From: Dechloromonas sp. H13 | GTDB lineage: Bacteria; Pseudomonadota; Gammaproteobacteria; Burkholderiales; Rhodocyclaceae | Reading direction: 5' to 3' | NCBI RefSeq assembly: GCF_009469615.1 | Contig: NZ_SSXX01000001.1 | Coordinates: 248,001-312,000 of the forward strand | DNA length: 64,000 bases | In this document: positions 9,918-19,025 of the stretch, piece by piece | Position numbering within the stretch: position 1 is the stretch's first letter | Layout of the letters: each line of letters starts with the position of its first letter | Made by a program: the position numbers and the translations under genes | Notes under the pieces: generated by a model | Seen by the model: only the letters and a program-made list of their open reading frames with translations | What the model was told of the DNA's origin: nothing | Databases searched by the model: none

Positions 9918-10412
9918 TCAGTCGCGGAAGTTGCCGTATTTGATCGGGAAATCGGTAATCGACTTGGTGATCAGCGCGATGCACGACTGCAGGTCGTCGC
10001 GCTTGGCCCCCTGGACGCGCACGGTATCGCCCTGGATCGAGGCCTGCACCTTGAGCTTGCCATCCTTGACCAGCTTGACGATCTTCTTCGCCAGATCACT
10101 GTCGATGCCGTCCTTGATCTTCATTTCCTGCTTGACCTTGTTGCCGGAAACGCTGACCACCTTCTGGTGATCCAGGCGCTTGACGCTCTCCTTCTCCTTC
10201 TTTTCCATTGCCGGGAACAGCAGGTCCTTGATCTGGTCGAGCTGGAAGTCGGAGTCGCCCCACAGGGTGATGACCTTGTCCTTCTCGTTCAGCTCGACCT
10301 TGGCGCTGGTGCCCTTGAAGTCGTAGCGATTGTCGATCTGGCGCGCGGTGACGTCGATGGCGTTCTTCAATGCCACCATGTCCGCTTCGGAGGTGAAGTC
10401 AAAGCTCGGCAT
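9918..10412 (-). CDS. yajQ: YajQ family nucleotide-binding protein
   Basis: A 164-aa YajQ/DUF520 protein. It begins MPSFDFTSEADMVALKNAID and contains NRYDFKGTSAKVEL and DLQSCIALITKSITDFPIKYGNFRD, all highly conserved. Members are small cytosolic proteins with two ferredoxin-like folds; some (Xanthomonas) bind cyclic di-GMP and act as transcriptional co-regulators, others bind nucleic acids or GTP. A separate transcription unit: a minus-strand terminator sits directly upstream of its ribosome site (AGGAG) and a plus-strand terminator beyond its stop. Confidence 0.95.
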   Translation of the reverse strand: MPSFDFTSEADMVALKNAIDVTARQIDNRYDFKGTSAKVELNEKDKVITLWGDSDFQLDQIKDLLFPAMEKKEKESVKRLDHQKVVSVSGNKVKQEMKIKDGIDSDLAKKIVKLVKDGKLKVQASIQGDTVRVQGAKRDDLQSCIALITKSITDFPIKYGNFRD

Positions 10413-10423
10413 GGATAACTCCT

Positions 10424-10450
10424 AAAAAAAGTCCCGGCTGGCGGGCCGGG
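10424..10450 (-). terminator. Intrinsic terminator between ppnP and yajQ
   Basis: On the minus strand, stem CCCGGC / GCCGGG with a 6-nt loop is followed by AC and seven T residues, just upstream of the yajQ ribosome-binding site. It would end the arg-ppnP transcript before yajQ. Confidence 0.7.
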
Positions 10451-10532
10451 CAAGGCGCTTGCCCGAAGAGAGTACGCGATCTACGGCAAGGGCGAGCAAC
10501 GCGGCCCGGCCAAGCGCCGGGCTTTTTCGCGA

Positions 10533-10850
10533 TCAGCCGAAGTGGCAGACGTAGTGATAGGCGTCGCCCTCGGCGACCGCGATCTCGAACGAGGAATTGC
10601 CCGGCACGTTGAAGGACTGGCCTTCACCGTAGGTCTTCCACTCGGACTCACCCTTGAGCCTGACGCGACAGGAACCGCCGACGCCTTCCATGATTTCCGG
10701 CGCGCCGGTGTTGAAGGTCAGACTGGAGGGCAAAATGACGCCGACCGTCTTCTTGGTGCCGTCGGCGAGCACCACGGTGTGGCTGACGCACTTGCCGTCG
10801 AAATAAACATTGGCCTTCTTGACCACCGAAACGTTGTCATATTGCGACAT
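10533..10850 (-). CDS. ppnP: Pyrimidine/purine nucleoside phosphorylase PpnP
   Basis: A 105-aa cupin-like protein (YaiE/DUF1255 family) with phosphorolytic activity on purine and pyrimidine nucleosides in E. coli. Family motifs are [47 protein letters not shown] and the end [18 protein letters not shown]. The length is typical. The ATG directly abuts the TAA of the DUF2788 gene, so the two are coupled at the end of the arginine gene run. Confidence 0.93.
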   Translation of the reverse strand: MSQYDNVSVVKKANVYFDGKCVSHTVVLADGTKKTVGVILPSSLTFNTGAPEIMEGVGGSCRVRLKGESEWKTYGEGQSFNVPGNSSFEIAVAEGDAYHYVCHFG

Positions 10851-11072
10851 TTAAATACCCCAGAGTTTTTGAATTACAGCCTTGGCGATGAAGCCGACCA
10901 TGCCGAAAGCCAGCACGAAGAAAAGCACGAAGGTCCCCGTCTTGCCGGCTTTCGACTTCCAGGCGATCTCGCCGATGATGAACAGCATGAACAGGATGAA
11001 GGCACCGACGCCCCAGGTTGCGCCGAAGTCCGCCAGCTGCTCCTCGGTGAAGCCGAACAGGGTGCCTTCCAT
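10851..11072 (-). CDS. DUF2788 small membrane protein
   Basis: A 73-aa protein with two hydrophobic helices (about residues 19-37 and 46-66) and short polar ends, matching the DUF2788 family of small betaproteobacterial inner-membrane proteins (motif ATWGVGAFILFMLFIIGEIA). Function unknown. It lies 3 nt after argG and directly before ppnP on the same strand. Confidence 0.85.
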   Translation of the reverse strand: MEGTLFGFTEEQLADFGATWGVGAFILFMLFIIGEIAWKSKAGKTGTFVLFFVLAFGMVGFIAKAVIQKLWGI

Positions 11073-11075
11073 CGC

Positions 11076-12311
11076 TTACGCCTGACCCTTGCGCGCGCGC
11101 AGGTTGGCGGCGATGCGCATGCGCAGCGCGTTGAGCTTGATGAAGCCGGCGGCGTCCTTCTGGTCGTAGGCGCCGGCGTCGTCCTCGAAGGTGGCGATGG
11201 TCGAGTCGAACAGCGAATCGGTCTGCGAATCGCGGCCGACGACGATGACGTTGCCCTTGTACAGCTTGACGCGGACGAAACCGTTCACGTTCTGCTGGGT
11301 GTGGTCGATCAGGGTCTGCAGCGCGACGCGCTCCGGGCTCCACCAGTAGCCGTTGTACACCAGGCTGGCGTAGCGCGGCATCAGGTCGTCCTTGAGGTGG
11401 GCAACTTCGCGGTCGAGGCAGATCGACTCGATGGCGCGGTGGGCGCGCAGCATGATCGTGCCGCCCGGGGTTTCGTAGCAGCCGCGAGACTTCATGCCGA
11501 CGTAGCGGTTCTCGACCAGGTCGAGGCGGCCGATGCCGTGCTTGCCGCCCAATTCGTTGAGCTTCGCCAGCACCTGCGCCGGTGTCATGCGCGCGCCGTT
11601 GAGGGCGACGATATCGCCCTTCTCGTAGGTCAGCTCCAGGTATTCGGCCTGATCGGGTGCTGCTTCCGGCGACACCGTCCACCGCCACATCGATTCTTCG
11701 GCCTCGGCATTGGGGTCTTCGAGGTGGCGGCCTTCGTAGGAGATGTGCAACAGGTTGGCGTCCATCGAGTACGGCGAACCGCCCTGCTTGTGCTTCATCT
11801 CGACCGGAATGCCGTGCTGCTCGGCATAAGCCAGCAGCTTCTCGCGCGACAGCAGGTCCCATTCGCGCCACGGCGCGATGACCTTGACGCCCGGCTTCAG
11901 CGCATAGGCACCAAGCTCGAAGCGGACCTGGTCGTTGCCCTTGCCGGTCGCGCCGTGCGAGATGGCGTCGGCGCCGGTCAGGTTGGTGATCTCGATCAGG
12001 CGCTTGGCGATCAGCGGACGGGCGATCGAGGTGCCGAGCAGGTACTCGCCTTCGTAAACGGTGTTGCAGCGGAACATCGGGAAGACGAAATCGCGCACGA
12101 ATTCCTCGCGCAGGTCGTCGATGAAGATGTTTTCCGGCTTGATGCCGAACTTCAGGGCCTTGGCGCGGGCCGGCTCCAGCTCTTCGCCCTGGCCGAGGTC
12201 GGCGGTGAAGGTCACCACTTCGCATTGGTAGGTATCCTGCAGCCATTTCAGGATGACGGAGGTATCGAGGCCTCCGGAGTAGGCCAGCACGACTTTCTTG
12301 ATATCGCTCAT
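11076..12311 (-). CDS. argG: Argininosuccinate synthase
   Basis: A 411-aa enzyme joining citrulline and aspartate with ATP in the penultimate step of arginine synthesis. The PP-loop AYSGGLDTS is at residues 10-18, and conserved blocks such as [27 protein letters not shown] and [12 protein letters not shown] follow. Length is normal for type I ArgG. It is the third gene of the argD-argF-argG run, 32 nt downstream of argF. Confidence 0.97.
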   Translation of the reverse strand: MSDIKKVVLAYSGGLDTSVILKWLQDTYQCEVVTFTADLGQGEELEPARAKALKFGIKPENIFIDDLREEFVRDFVFPMFRCNTVYEGEYLLGTSIARPLIAKRLIEITNLTGADAISHGATGKGNDQVRFELGAYALKPGVKVIAPWREWDLLSREKLLAYAEQHGIPVEMKHKQGGSPYSMDANLLHISYEGRHLEDPNAEAEESMWRWTVSPEAAPDQAEYLELTYEKGDIVALNGARMTPAQVLAKLNELGGKHGIGRLDLVENRYVGMKSRGCYETPGGTIMLRAHRAIESICLDREVAHLKDDLMPRYASLVYNGYWWSPERVALQTLIDHTQQNVNGFVRVKLYKGNVIVVGRDSQTDSLFDSTIATFEDDAGAYDQKDAAGFIKLNALRMRIAANLRARKGQA

Positions 12312-12343
12312 TTCTGTTCCCTTGCTTCGTTTAATTCGGCTGC

Positions 12344-13264
12344 TCAGCCCTGGAGGCGGCCCAGCAGCAGGTATTCCATCAACGCCTTCTGGACGTGCAA
12401 ACGGTTCTCGGCTTCGTCCCAGACCACCGATTGCGGACCGTCGATGACCTCTGCCGTCACCTCCTCACCGCGGTGAGCGGGCAGGCAGTGCATGAAAAGC
12501 GCGTCGGCATTGGCGACGCGCATCATCTCGCCATCGACGCACCAATCGGCGAAGGCCTTGATGCGCGCCTCGTTCTCGGCCTCGAAGCCCATCGAGGTCC
12601 ACACGTCGGTCGTCACCAGGTCGGCGCCACGACAGGCATCCATCGGATCGGCAAAAACCTTGAAGCGGGCCGGATCGATCTTGCCGACCAGCTCGGGCTG
12701 GATCCCGTAGCCCGGCGGGGTCGACACGTGCACCTTGAAGTCGAGCACTTCGGCCGCCTGCAGCCAGGTATTGCACATGTTGTTGGCGTCGCCGACCCAG
12801 GCCACAGTCTTGCCCTGGATGCAGCCGCGATGCTCGATGTAGGTGTAGATGTCGGCCAGGATCTGGCACGGGTGGTATTCGTTGGTCAGCCCGTTGATCA
12901 CCGGCACACGCGAATTGGTGGCGAAGCGCTCGATGATCTCCTGCTCGAAGGTGCGGATCATCACGATGTCGCTCATGCGCGAGATGACCTGCGCCGCGTC
13001 CTCGACCGGCTCGCCGCGCCCGAGCTGGGAATCGCGGGTATTCAGGTAGATCGCCGAGCCGCCCAACTGCTGCATCCCGGCCTCAAAGGAGAGACGGGTC
13101 CGCGTGCTGGCTTTCTCGAAGATCATCACCAGCGTCCGGTCGCTGAGCGGCCAGTATTTCTGGTAGGACTTGAACTGGTTCTTGATCCAGCGCGTACGCT
13201 CGAAAACGTACTCGAACTCGTCGCGTGAGAAATCCTTGAATTGCAGAAAATGTTTGATCGCCAT
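12344..13264 (-). CDS. argF: Ornithine carbamoyltransferase
   Basis: A 306-aa anabolic OTCase that makes citrulline from ornithine and carbamoyl phosphate. Carbamoyl-phosphate motif STRTRLSFE starts at residue 53, HPCQILAD at 131, and the ornithine loop [11 protein letters not shown] is near the C-terminus. Its start is 5 nt beyond the argD stop, and argG follows, so arginine biosynthesis genes D, F and G are in one operon. Confidence 0.97.
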   Translation of the reverse strand: MAIKHFLQFKDFSRDEFEYVFERTRWIKNQFKSYQKYWPLSDRTLVMIFEKASTRTRLSFEAGMQQLGGSAIYLNTRDSQLGRGEPVEDAAQVISRMSDIVMIRTFEQEIIERFATNSRVPVINGLTNEYHPCQILADIYTYIEHRGCIQGKTVAWVGDANNMCNTWLQAAEVLDFKVHVSTPPGYGIQPELVGKIDPARFKVFADPMDACRGADLVTTDVWTSMGFEAENEARIKAFADWCVDGEMMRVANADALFMHCLPAHRGEEVTAEVIDGPQSVVWDEAENRLHVQKALMEYLLLGRLQG

Positions 13265-13269
13265 GGTTT

Positions 13270-14442
13270 TCAGGCTGCCAGGAATTCCTTGATGAGGGGA
13301 ACGCTGCGGTCGACCAGTTCCCTGGCCTCATTTTCACTGAAGGTCAACGGCGGCAACAGGCGGATCACCCTGTCGGCCGTCACGTTGATCAACAATCCCG
13401 CCGCCAGCGCCTTGGTGACCAGTTCGCCGCACGGGCGATCGAGCTCGATGCCGATCATCAGGCCGTGGCCTCGAACCTCGACCACTCCCTTGAGCCCGGC
13501 CAGCGACTCGGCCATCAGCTTGCGGATCAGCGCCCCGACGCTTTCGGCGTTCGCCATCAGACCATCCTGCTCAATGGTCTCGATGGTCGTCAGCGCCGCC
13601 GTGCACGCCAGCGGATTGCCGCCGAAGGTCGACCCATGGTTGCCCGGCCCGAACAAGCCGGCCGCCTTGCCGCCCACCATGCAGGCGCCGATCGGCACGC
13701 CCGAACCGAGGCCCTTGGCCAGCGTCGCGATATCCGGCTGGATGCCAGCATGCTGGTAACCGAACCATTGGCCGGTGCGCGCCATGCCGCACTGCACCTC
13801 GTCGCAGATCAGCAGCCAGCCCAGTTCGTCGCAGAGCTGCCGCAAATCCTTCTGGAACTGCACCGACGCCAGGTTGATGCCGCCCTCACCCTGGACGATC
13901 TCCAGCATCACGGCAACGATGTTGTTGTGGTGCTCGGCAACGGTTTTGATCGCCGCCAGGTCGTCGTAGGGAACGCGCACGAAACCCGAGACCAGCGGTT
14001 CGAACCCGGCCTGCGCCTTGCGGTTGCCGGTCGCCGAGAGCGTCGCCATGGTCCGGCCGTGAAAGGCCTTCTCCATCACGATGATGGTGGGCGACTCGAT
14101 GCCCTTCTTGTGGCCGTAGTAGCGCGCCAGTTTGATCGCCGCCTCGTTGGCCTCGCAACCGGAGTTGCAGAAGAAAATCTCCTGCATGCCCGAGAGCGCC
14201 GCCAGCTTGTCGGCAAGCTGCTCCTGTTCGCGAATGCCGTAAAGGTTGGAGGTATGCAGCAGGCGCCCGGCCTGCGCGGCGATCGCCGATACCAGCCGGG
14301 GATGGGCATGGCCAAGGGTCGACACGGCAATCCCCGACAACGCATCCAGGTATTCCTTGCCCTCGGTATCGAAAATGCGGCTACCCAGGCCATGGCTGAA
14401 CGCCACCGGCAAGCGGGCATAAGTATTCATGACATGCGACAT
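13270..14442 (-). CDS. argD: Acetylornithine aminotransferase
   Basis: A 390-aa class III PLP aminotransferase that forms N-acetylornithine; such enzymes may also act as succinyldiaminopimelate aminotransferase. CDEVQCGMARTG and the PLP-lysine motif ATLAKGLGSGVPIGA are clear, and FCNSGCEANEAAIKLAR is present. The ATG at 14442 begins MSHVMNTYARLPVAF; an in-frame ATG at 14430 (MNTYARL) is nearly as good, since most homologues start near MNTYARLP. The extension to 14496 lacks family similarity. First gene of argD-argF-argG. Confidence 0.93.
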   Translation of the reverse strand: MSHVMNTYARLPVAFSHGLGSRIFDTEGKEYLDALSGIAVSTLGHAHPRLVSAIAAQAGRLLHTSNLYGIREQEQLADKLAALSGMQEIFFCNSGCEANEAAIKLARYYGHKKGIESPTIIVMEKAFHGRTMATLSATGNRKAQAGFEPLVSGFVRVPYDDLAAIKTVAEHHNNIVAVMLEIVQGEGGINLASVQFQKDLRQLCDELGWLLICDEVQCGMARTGQWFGYQHAGIQPDIATLAKGLGSGVPIGACMVGGKAAGLFGPGNHGSTFGGNPLACTAALTTIETIEQDGLMANAESVGALIRKLMAESLAGLKGVVEVRGHGLMIGIELDRPCGELVTKALAAGLLINVTADRVIRLLPPLTFSENEARELVDRSVPLIKEFLAA

Positions 14443-14561
14443 GACGCAACCCCAAAAAACGAAAACGGCGGTCAATGCCGCCGGAAAGATCGCCACCCAC
14501 CCGGCCAGGAACAGTCCGAAAGAGTTGCAGAAGGCTGAATGTTAAGTGAAAAACCGCTCTG

Positions 14562-14589
14562 TGTATAGAATGCGGCCGCTCTCCGGCAA
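14562..14589 (-). promoter_or_regulatory. Possible sigma-70 promoter for argD
   Basis: Minus-strand TTGCCG (14584-14589) and TATACA (14562-14567) are separated by 16 nt, in the otherwise gene-free 14443-14727 interval between argD and the DUF3579 gene. The leader to the argD ATG would be about 110 nt. On the plus strand a TGCTAGAAT extended -10-like element lies about 50 nt before the DUF3579 ATG, without a clear -35. Confidence 0.4.
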
Positions 14590-14727
14590 CCCAAAATTAC
14601 GGGACCACGCCCACGCGAAACCCGTCCGGGCCATTCCATGACAACGTCTGATACGCCAATGCCCCGAGGCTTCTGCTAGAATGCGCCAAGACAAGGTCGC
14701 AACGCCCCGCCAAAGCAGAGTGGAACA

Positions 14728-15027
14728 ATGACAACACCAGAATCGACCACCTTCATCATCGTTGGCCTCACCAAACAAGGAAAGAAATTCCGTCCCAGCG
14801 ACTGGGCCGAACGACTGTGCGGCGTCATGTCCGCCTTCGGCGCCGAGCGCAAGATGAAATATTCGCCCTACGTCGGGCCTGGCGATTACAACGGCGAAAA
14901 AGCGGTATTCGTCGAAGGCCGTCTCGGCGAGGTCGAACCGATGGCCTACCGCTTCATGCTCAATTTCGCGCAGGACAACGACCTGCAGATCATTGACGGC
15001 GTCTGCTCGCTCGACGGCAAGAAGTAA
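14728..15027 (+). CDS. DUF3579 protein
   Basis: A 99-aa cytosolic protein of the DUF3579 family, found mainly in betaproteobacteria. Recognisable stretches are FIIVGLTKQGKKFRPSDWAE, AFGAERKMKYSPYVGP and EGRLGEVEPMAYRFMLNFAQ. No enzymatic motif or membrane segment is visible and the function is unknown. It is a single-gene unit between the divergent argD region and a terminator shared with rpsT. Confidence 0.88.
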   Translation: MTTPESTTFIIVGLTKQGKKFRPSDWAERLCGVMSAFGAERKMKYSPYVGPGDYNGEKAVFVEGRLGEVEPMAYRFMLNFAQDNDLQIIDGVCSLDGKK

Positions 15028-15044
15028 TCTTTCGCTGCACCAAC

Positions 15045-15071
15045 AAAAAAGGCACCCGAAGGTGCCTTTTT
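15045..15071. terminator. Bidirectional terminator between DUF3579 gene and rpsT
   Basis: Stem AAAAAAGGCACC / GGTGCCTTTTTT (near-perfect) with loop CGAA. The A tract and T tract on opposite sides make it usable by both convergent genes. Confidence 0.85.
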
Positions 15072-15089
15072 ACTTTTCCCGATCAGGAA

Positions 15090-15359
15090 TCAGGCAGCAA
15101 CCAGCGCCTTGATCTGGGCAGACAGACGGCTCTTGGTACGCGAAGCCTTGTTCTTGTGGATGATCTTCTTGTCGGCAATACGGTCGAGAACCGCAACGGA
15201 CTGCTGGAATACACCCTGGGCGGCGGCTTTGTCGCCGGCGTCGATGGCCTGACGCACACGCTTGATCGCGGTACGCAGGGTCGAACGCAGACTGGCGTTG
15301 TGGGAGCGCTGCTTGTCAGCTTGACGGGCGCGCTTGCGGGCTTGTGCGCTGTTGGCCAT
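15090..15359 (-). CDS. rpsT: 30S ribosomal protein S20
   Basis: An 89-aa, very basic protein binding 16S rRNA in the small subunit. [20 protein letters not shown] at the start and [20 protein letters not shown] near the end are characteristic. Single-gene unit with its own promoter and a shared terminator. Confidence 0.97.
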   Translation of the reverse strand: MANSAQARKRARQADKQRSHNASLRSTLRTAIKRVRQAIDAGDKAAAQGVFQQSVAVLDRIADKKIIHKNKASRTKSRLSAQIKALVAA

Positions 15360-15390
15360 TTAATTTAACTCGAAAACTTAAAAGCTGGAG

Positions 15391-15418
15391 AGTATAGCAG
15401 TTCACCAAAAATAAACAA
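15391..15418 (-). promoter_or_regulatory. Sigma-70 promoter of rpsT
   Basis: Minus-strand TTGTTT (15413-15418), 16-nt spacer, TATACT (15391-15396) with an extended TGC just before the -10. The leader to the rpsT ATG would be about 25 nt. Good match for a ribosomal protein promoter. Confidence 0.6.
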
Positions 15419-15449
15419 CATCCATGCACTCAGTCACATCGTTACCGCA

Positions 15450-16151
15450 TCATTGAACAGGAAGCCCGAGATTCTCCGCGGTCAGCTCGACTCTCAGCAA
15501 AGACCCTACGCGCACTCCATTAATTTCACCCGGCGTGAATCGAAGTCGCCTGAATGCAGCGGCGAGCGACTGCGTATAGCTTTCCGGCAAGCCGGACATG
15601 ACGGGCAGCGCCGAGACCACCTCGCCGGATTCGCTGATCGAAACATCCATAATCACCGATGCTCGACGATCCTGCATCGGCATGTCGAAATCCGGACTTT
15701 CGATATCCGACAAGGGAAGGGGCCGGACGGAGAGTTGATCCGCCGGATAAAATAGCCGCGCGGGCTCCCTTGAAAACCCATTTTTTTCATCGCCACTCGA
15801 CGTGAGTTTCCTTTCGAACCCACCCTCAGGCTGCGCCACCCGAACCGGCGCCTGGTCGAATACTGACGCCCCCTCGGCCTGACTGCGCCCTGCGCCGGAT
15901 TCAACAGGTGCAAACCTATCCTCTGCGGGCACATTGCTCCCCAGAACCCCATGCAGGGACACCAGCAGCGCCTGCTGCGAACCCGGATTTCCTGCACCAT
16001 GAATCAAATCACCAGTAAAGTGATGCAAGGCGGCAAGGAGTAATGCGTGGAATACGACAGAAGCCAGCGCCGCTACCCGCAAGCGCGAAAACAGACAAGA
16101 AAACCTCGTTGCCCGGAAACGAAAGGCGATGGGCGCCTTCCCGGACCCCAA
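15450..16151 (-). CDS. TonB-like single-pass membrane protein
   Basis: About 233 aa. A short basic N-terminus precedes a hydrophobic helix RLRVAALASVVFHALLLAAL (residues 23-42), then a long variable periplasmic linker, then a C-terminal domain with VIMDVSISESGEVVSALPVM and AAAFRRLRFTPGEINGVRVG, which resembles the TonB C-terminal fold (energy transducer TonB family). The start is uncertain: TTG at 16151 has GGAGAG 6 nt upstream; the first ATG at 16259 has no ribosome site. No exbB/exbD is nearby. It is divergent from the pilin operon, so a role linked to the envelope or pilus is possible but only inferred. Confidence 0.6.
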   Translation of the reverse strand: MGSGKAPIAFRFRATRFSCLFSRLRVAALASVVFHALLLAALHHFTGDLIHGAGNPGSQQALLVSLHGVLGSNVPAEDRFAPVESGAGRSQAEGASVFDQAPVRVAQPEGGFERKLTSSGDEKNGFSREPARLFYPADQLSVRPLPLSDIESPDFDMPMQDRRASVIMDVSISESGEVVSALPVMSGLPESYTQSLAAAFRRLRFTPGEINGVRVGSLLRVELTAENLGLPVQ

Positions 16152-16464
16152 TGGCGACTCTCCGCCTGCTACGCCCAACCTGCCCACGAGGCGAGGCTGG
16201 CAAACACGCCTGCCGATACGGTAGCGAAGGAGATTTTCCGGGAATTGGGCGATCAGCATGTATATCGTCGACGTGACAAGTCATTACGCTTAATAAGATA
16301 CATCGTAGGCACGTCCGTCACTTGACCGCCGATGCAGTTCCTTTTGCCACTCATCGGACAGATGCCCCCTCGCGTACCTGCCAACCTTATGCTTCAGTCT
16401 GAATGGTGGACGGTTCAGGGAGTGACAGCCGGCCCCTCGAACCATATTTCGGAGATAGGCAACA
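16152..16464. other. Divergent intergenic region between the TonB-like gene and pilE
   Basis: About 310 nt with lower GC than the surroundings and no convincing gene. It may contain the extra N-terminal codons of the TonB-like gene if that starts at 16259. I looked for a sigma-54 promoter, usual for pilin genes, and found no GG-N10-GC match of quality; a GGAGATAGG ribosome site precedes pilE. Confidence 0.5.
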
Positions 16465-16893
16465 ATGATCAAAAACCATGGCTTCACGCTGATCGAACTC
16501 ATGATAGTCGTCGCCATTGTGGGCATCCTGGCCACGATTGCGCTTCCGGCTTATAACAACTACATGATGCGAGGGCGGATCGCTGAAGCCGTTTCCGGTT
16601 TATCGGCAAAGCGTGTCGAAATGGAGCAGTTCTTCCAGGACAACCGTTCCTATGTGAATGCTCCGGCCTGTAACAATGATGCGGCGACGAGCCGTCATTT
16701 TACCTTCTCATGCCCCGTAGCACCGACGGCAACGACATATACCCTTCAGGCGGTTGGCACTGGCGCGGCAGTGGATTTCACCTATACGGTCGATCAGTCA
16801 AACGCCAAGGCATCGAACATCACGCGTTCCGGGTGGAACAACCCCAACCCCAACAATTGCTGGGCTGTAAGGCCTGACGGTAGCTGTTCATGA
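16465..16893 (+). CDS. pilE: Type IV pilin, PilE-like
   Basis: A 142-aa prepilin. The leader MIKNHG is cut before Phe in [20 protein letters not shown], with Glu5 present, so it is a substrate of PilD. The globular part has four cysteines (PACNN, FSCPV, NNCWA and the final GSCS) able to form two disulfides. It resembles PilE proteins encoded in minor pilin clusters rather than a highly expressed major pilin. Its stop overlaps the start of fimT (ATGA), so it leads the operon pilE-fimT-pilV-pilW-pilX-pilY1. Confidence 0.88.
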   Translation: MIKNHGFTLIELMIVVAIVGILATIALPAYNNYMMRGRIAEAVSGLSAKRVEMEQFFQDNRSYVNAPACNNDAATSRHFTFSCPVAPTATTYTLQAVGTGAAVDFTYTVDQSNAKASNITRSGWNNPNPNNCWAVRPDGSCS

Positions 16894-17474
16894 CCAGACG
16901 CATTCAAATCGGGGTATCGCTCATCGAGGTGATGATCACGATCGTCATCCTGGCGATACTGCTCGCCCTCGCCACACCGACGCTCGCCCAATGGGCTCAA
17001 AACCGGCAGATACGGACTGCTGCCGAGGCAATGCAGAACGGGTTGATGCTCGCGAGAGCAGAAGCTGTGCGCAGGAATACGATCGTGCGTTTCAGCCTGG
17101 TCAGCACCACCCAGGGTGATTGCGCCCTCAGTACACTTGGCGCGAACTGGGTCGTCAGCATCGACGACCCGGCCGGGAAGTGCAATGTAGCTGCTTCGGA
17201 CACCGTCGATCCGCGAATCGTCCAGATCCGTTCCAATACCGAAGGCTCTCCGAACGTCGTAGTCAACGGCAACGGCGCGACAACCGCAACCTTCAATGGC
17301 ATGGGGCTGGCCACCTCCGGCGCATTCACCATCGACATCAGCAACCCGGCCGGTGGCGCCTGCAGAGGCGCTGGCAACATGGCCTGCCTGCGCGTCGTTG
17401 TTTCCCCGGGGGGACAGGTGCGCATGTGTGATCCATTCGCCGGTCTTCCGGCCGATGACCCGCGGAGGTGCTGA
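16890..17474 (+). CDS. fimT: Minor pilin FimT/GspH-like
   Basis: A 194-aa pseudopilin-like minor pilin. The prepilin segment reads [20 protein letters not shown], with cleavage after Gly and Glu at +5. [20 protein letters not shown], the conserved GspH/FimT block, follows. The C-terminal domain is Gly/Asn-rich with four cysteines. It overlaps pilE by 4 nt and pilV starts one base after its stop. In other bacteria FimT contributes to pilus priming and DNA binding during natural transformation. Confidence 0.85.
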   Translation: MTRRIQIGVSLIEVMITIVILAILLALATPTLAQWAQNRQIRTAAEAMQNGLMLARAEAVRRNTIVRFSLVSTTQGDCALSTLGANWVVSIDDPAGKCNVAASDTVDPRIVQIRSNTEGSPNVVVNGNGATTATFNGMGLATSGAFTIDISNPAGGACRGAGNMACLRVVVSPGGQVRMCDPFAGLPADDPRRC

Positions 17475-17475
17475 A

Positions 17476-17913
17476 ATGACCACATATTCCAGAACCAACA
17501 CGAATGGGCAGTCCGGGGTAATTCTGATCGAAGCCCTAGTCGCCATTCTCATTTTCTCCGTCGGCATCCTTGCCCTTGTAGGGTTGCAGGCGACAGCCAT
17601 CAAGCAATCAACGGATGCACGCTATCGCACGGAAGCGGCAGCGTTGGCCAATGAACTCATTGCGGAAATGTGGGTCAGCGACCGGACGACGGCGACGCTG
17701 ATCACCAACTTCGCCACCGGCGGACCAAGTTACGCCGCCTGGGCCAATCGGGTCGCCGCCACCCTGCCCGGCGGCATTGCACCGACCGTAACCATCGACG
17801 CCGCAGGCACTGCCATACCGGGCCGGGTTCTCGTCACCGTACAGTGGCGAGCCCCCAACGAGCCCGCCGGTGCCGCTGCCCACAATTACCGGACTTCCGC
17901 CGTCATCCAATGA
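17476..17913 (+). CDS. pilV: Minor pilin PilV
   Basis: A 145-aa minor pilin. The prepilin motif QSGVILIEALVAILIFSVGI shows cleavage after Gly with Glu at +5, followed by LALVGLQATAIKQSTDARYR, typical of PilV. The ATG at 17476 lies one base after the fimT stop, with a GGAGG ribosome site inside the fimT end; the longer open frame lies in fimT. Its stop overlaps the pilW ATG (ATGA). Confidence 0.87.
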   Translation: MTTYSRTNTNGQSGVILIEALVAILIFSVGILALVGLQATAIKQSTDARYRTEAAALANELIAEMWVSDRTTATLITNFATGGPSYAAWANRVAATLPGGIAPTVTIDAAGTAIPGRVLVTVQWRAPNEPAGAAAHNYRTSAVIQ

Positions 17914-19025
17914 GCACACTGCACAATTCACCCATCGCAGCGTTCAGCGCCCGCCGGCGCGAATCCGGATTGAGCCTGATCGAGATCCTCGTCGGTCTCG
18001 TGATCGGCCTGATCGGCATCATCGTCATGATGCAGGTCTACGCATTGTCCGAGGGGCGCAAGCGAACGACGACAGCCGGCAGCGACGCCCAGAACAGCGC
18101 ATTCATCGCGCTGGATACGCTGCAACGGGCCGTCACACAAAGCGGCGCCGGCTTCGCCCATACGCGGCTGCTCAACTGCAACATCCAGTTGCCGAACGGC
18201 AATCCCGTACCGCTGGCGCCGGTCATCATCAATCCGCCGAATACCGTCATCCCGCCGAGCACCTTACCCGCCGACGCAAACTTCATGCGACTGCTTGTTT
18301 CTTACGGCGGCAGCAACGACCAGCCAGATGGCTACAACCTGTTCGCTCCGATGACGGGGCCGAACTACACGCTGACCTCGACCGGTTCGTTCAAAGTTGA
18401 CGATCCCGGTACTGCTGCCAACGAAGGCGACTGGCTCATCCATGCGCCGGCAGCCTGCCCGCTGCTGCTCCGCCAGGTGACGAGTTACACCGCCGGAACA
18501 ACGGCCGTCACTGTGAACGGAACCCCGTCGACCACGGACAGCGCAACGGCGCTTTTCAATCTTGGCGCCACCCCGCGTTTTCTCGCTTTCGCGGTACGCA
18601 ACGGAACGCTCACCGTCTGCGACTACATGGTCAACAACTGCGGTGACGCTTCCGCGGCCACCCTCGCCAACCAGAATATCTGGCGGCCACTCATCAACAA
18701 CGTAGCGGCATTTCAGGCACAGTACCATAGGGACACGTCAGCCCCGATGGATGGCATCGCCGACGCCGATGGCTACAGCCAAACAACCCCCACGACGGCT
18801 TGCCTGTGGGCCCGGACGTCTGCTTTGCGCTTGGTGCTTGCCACACGCAGCGTGCAGTATGAAAAGGAAAATGTCACAGCAGCCGCACCAAACTGGCGTG
18901 GCGGTGCGTTGGACGTTTCGGACAATGGCACGCGTGCGGACTGGCAACGGTACCGCTACCGTATCTTTGAAACCGAGATTCCACTTCGTAACATTGCCTG
19001 GATGGGGGTCGTGGCAGGATGCTAA
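17910..19025 (+). CDS. pilW: Minor pilin PilW
   Basis: A 371-aa minor pilin. The prepilin motif ESGLSLIEILVGLVIGLIGI lies at about residues 18-37, after a longer basic leader (SARRRE), as is usual for PilW. The globular domain is Ser/Thr/Asn-rich with several cysteines (LLNCN, AACPLL, LTVCDYMVNNC) and ends IAWMGVVAGC. PilW, PilV, PilX, FimT and PilE form the tip-initiating complex with PilY1. The start is fixed by ATGA coupling to pilV; the stop overlaps pilX by 7 nt. Confidence 0.88.
   Translation: MSTLHNSPIAAFSARRRESGLSLIEILVGLVIGLIGIIVMMQVYALSEGRKRTTTAGSDAQNSAFIALDTLQRAVTQSGAGFAHTRLLNCNIQLPNGNPVPLAPVIINPPNTVIPPSTLPADANFMRLLVSYGGSNDQPDGYNLFAPMTGPNYTLTSTGSFKVDDPGTAANEGDWLIHAPAACPLLLRQVTSYTAGTTAVTVNGTPSTTDSATALFNLGATPRFLAFAVRNGTLTVCDYMVNNCGDASAATLANQNIWRPLINNVAAFQAQYHRDTSAPMDGIADADGYSQTTPTTACLWARTSALRLVLATRSVQYEKENVTAAAPNWRGGALDVSDNGTRADWQRYRYRIFETEIPLRNIAWMGVVAGC

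Noticed and set aside
10504..10528. Inverted repeat GCCCGGC / GCCGGGC near the end of ppnP as its terminator
   Set aside because: The T run follows on the plus strand only; ppnP is on the minus strand. The hairpin at 10424-10450 has a T tract in the correct orientation.
16199..16217. Possible sigma-54 site upstream of pilE (TGGCAAACACGCCTGCC)
   Set aside because: GG and GC are 11 nt apart rather than 10, a spacing that normally abolishes sigma-54 recognition, and it lies over 240 nt from pilE.
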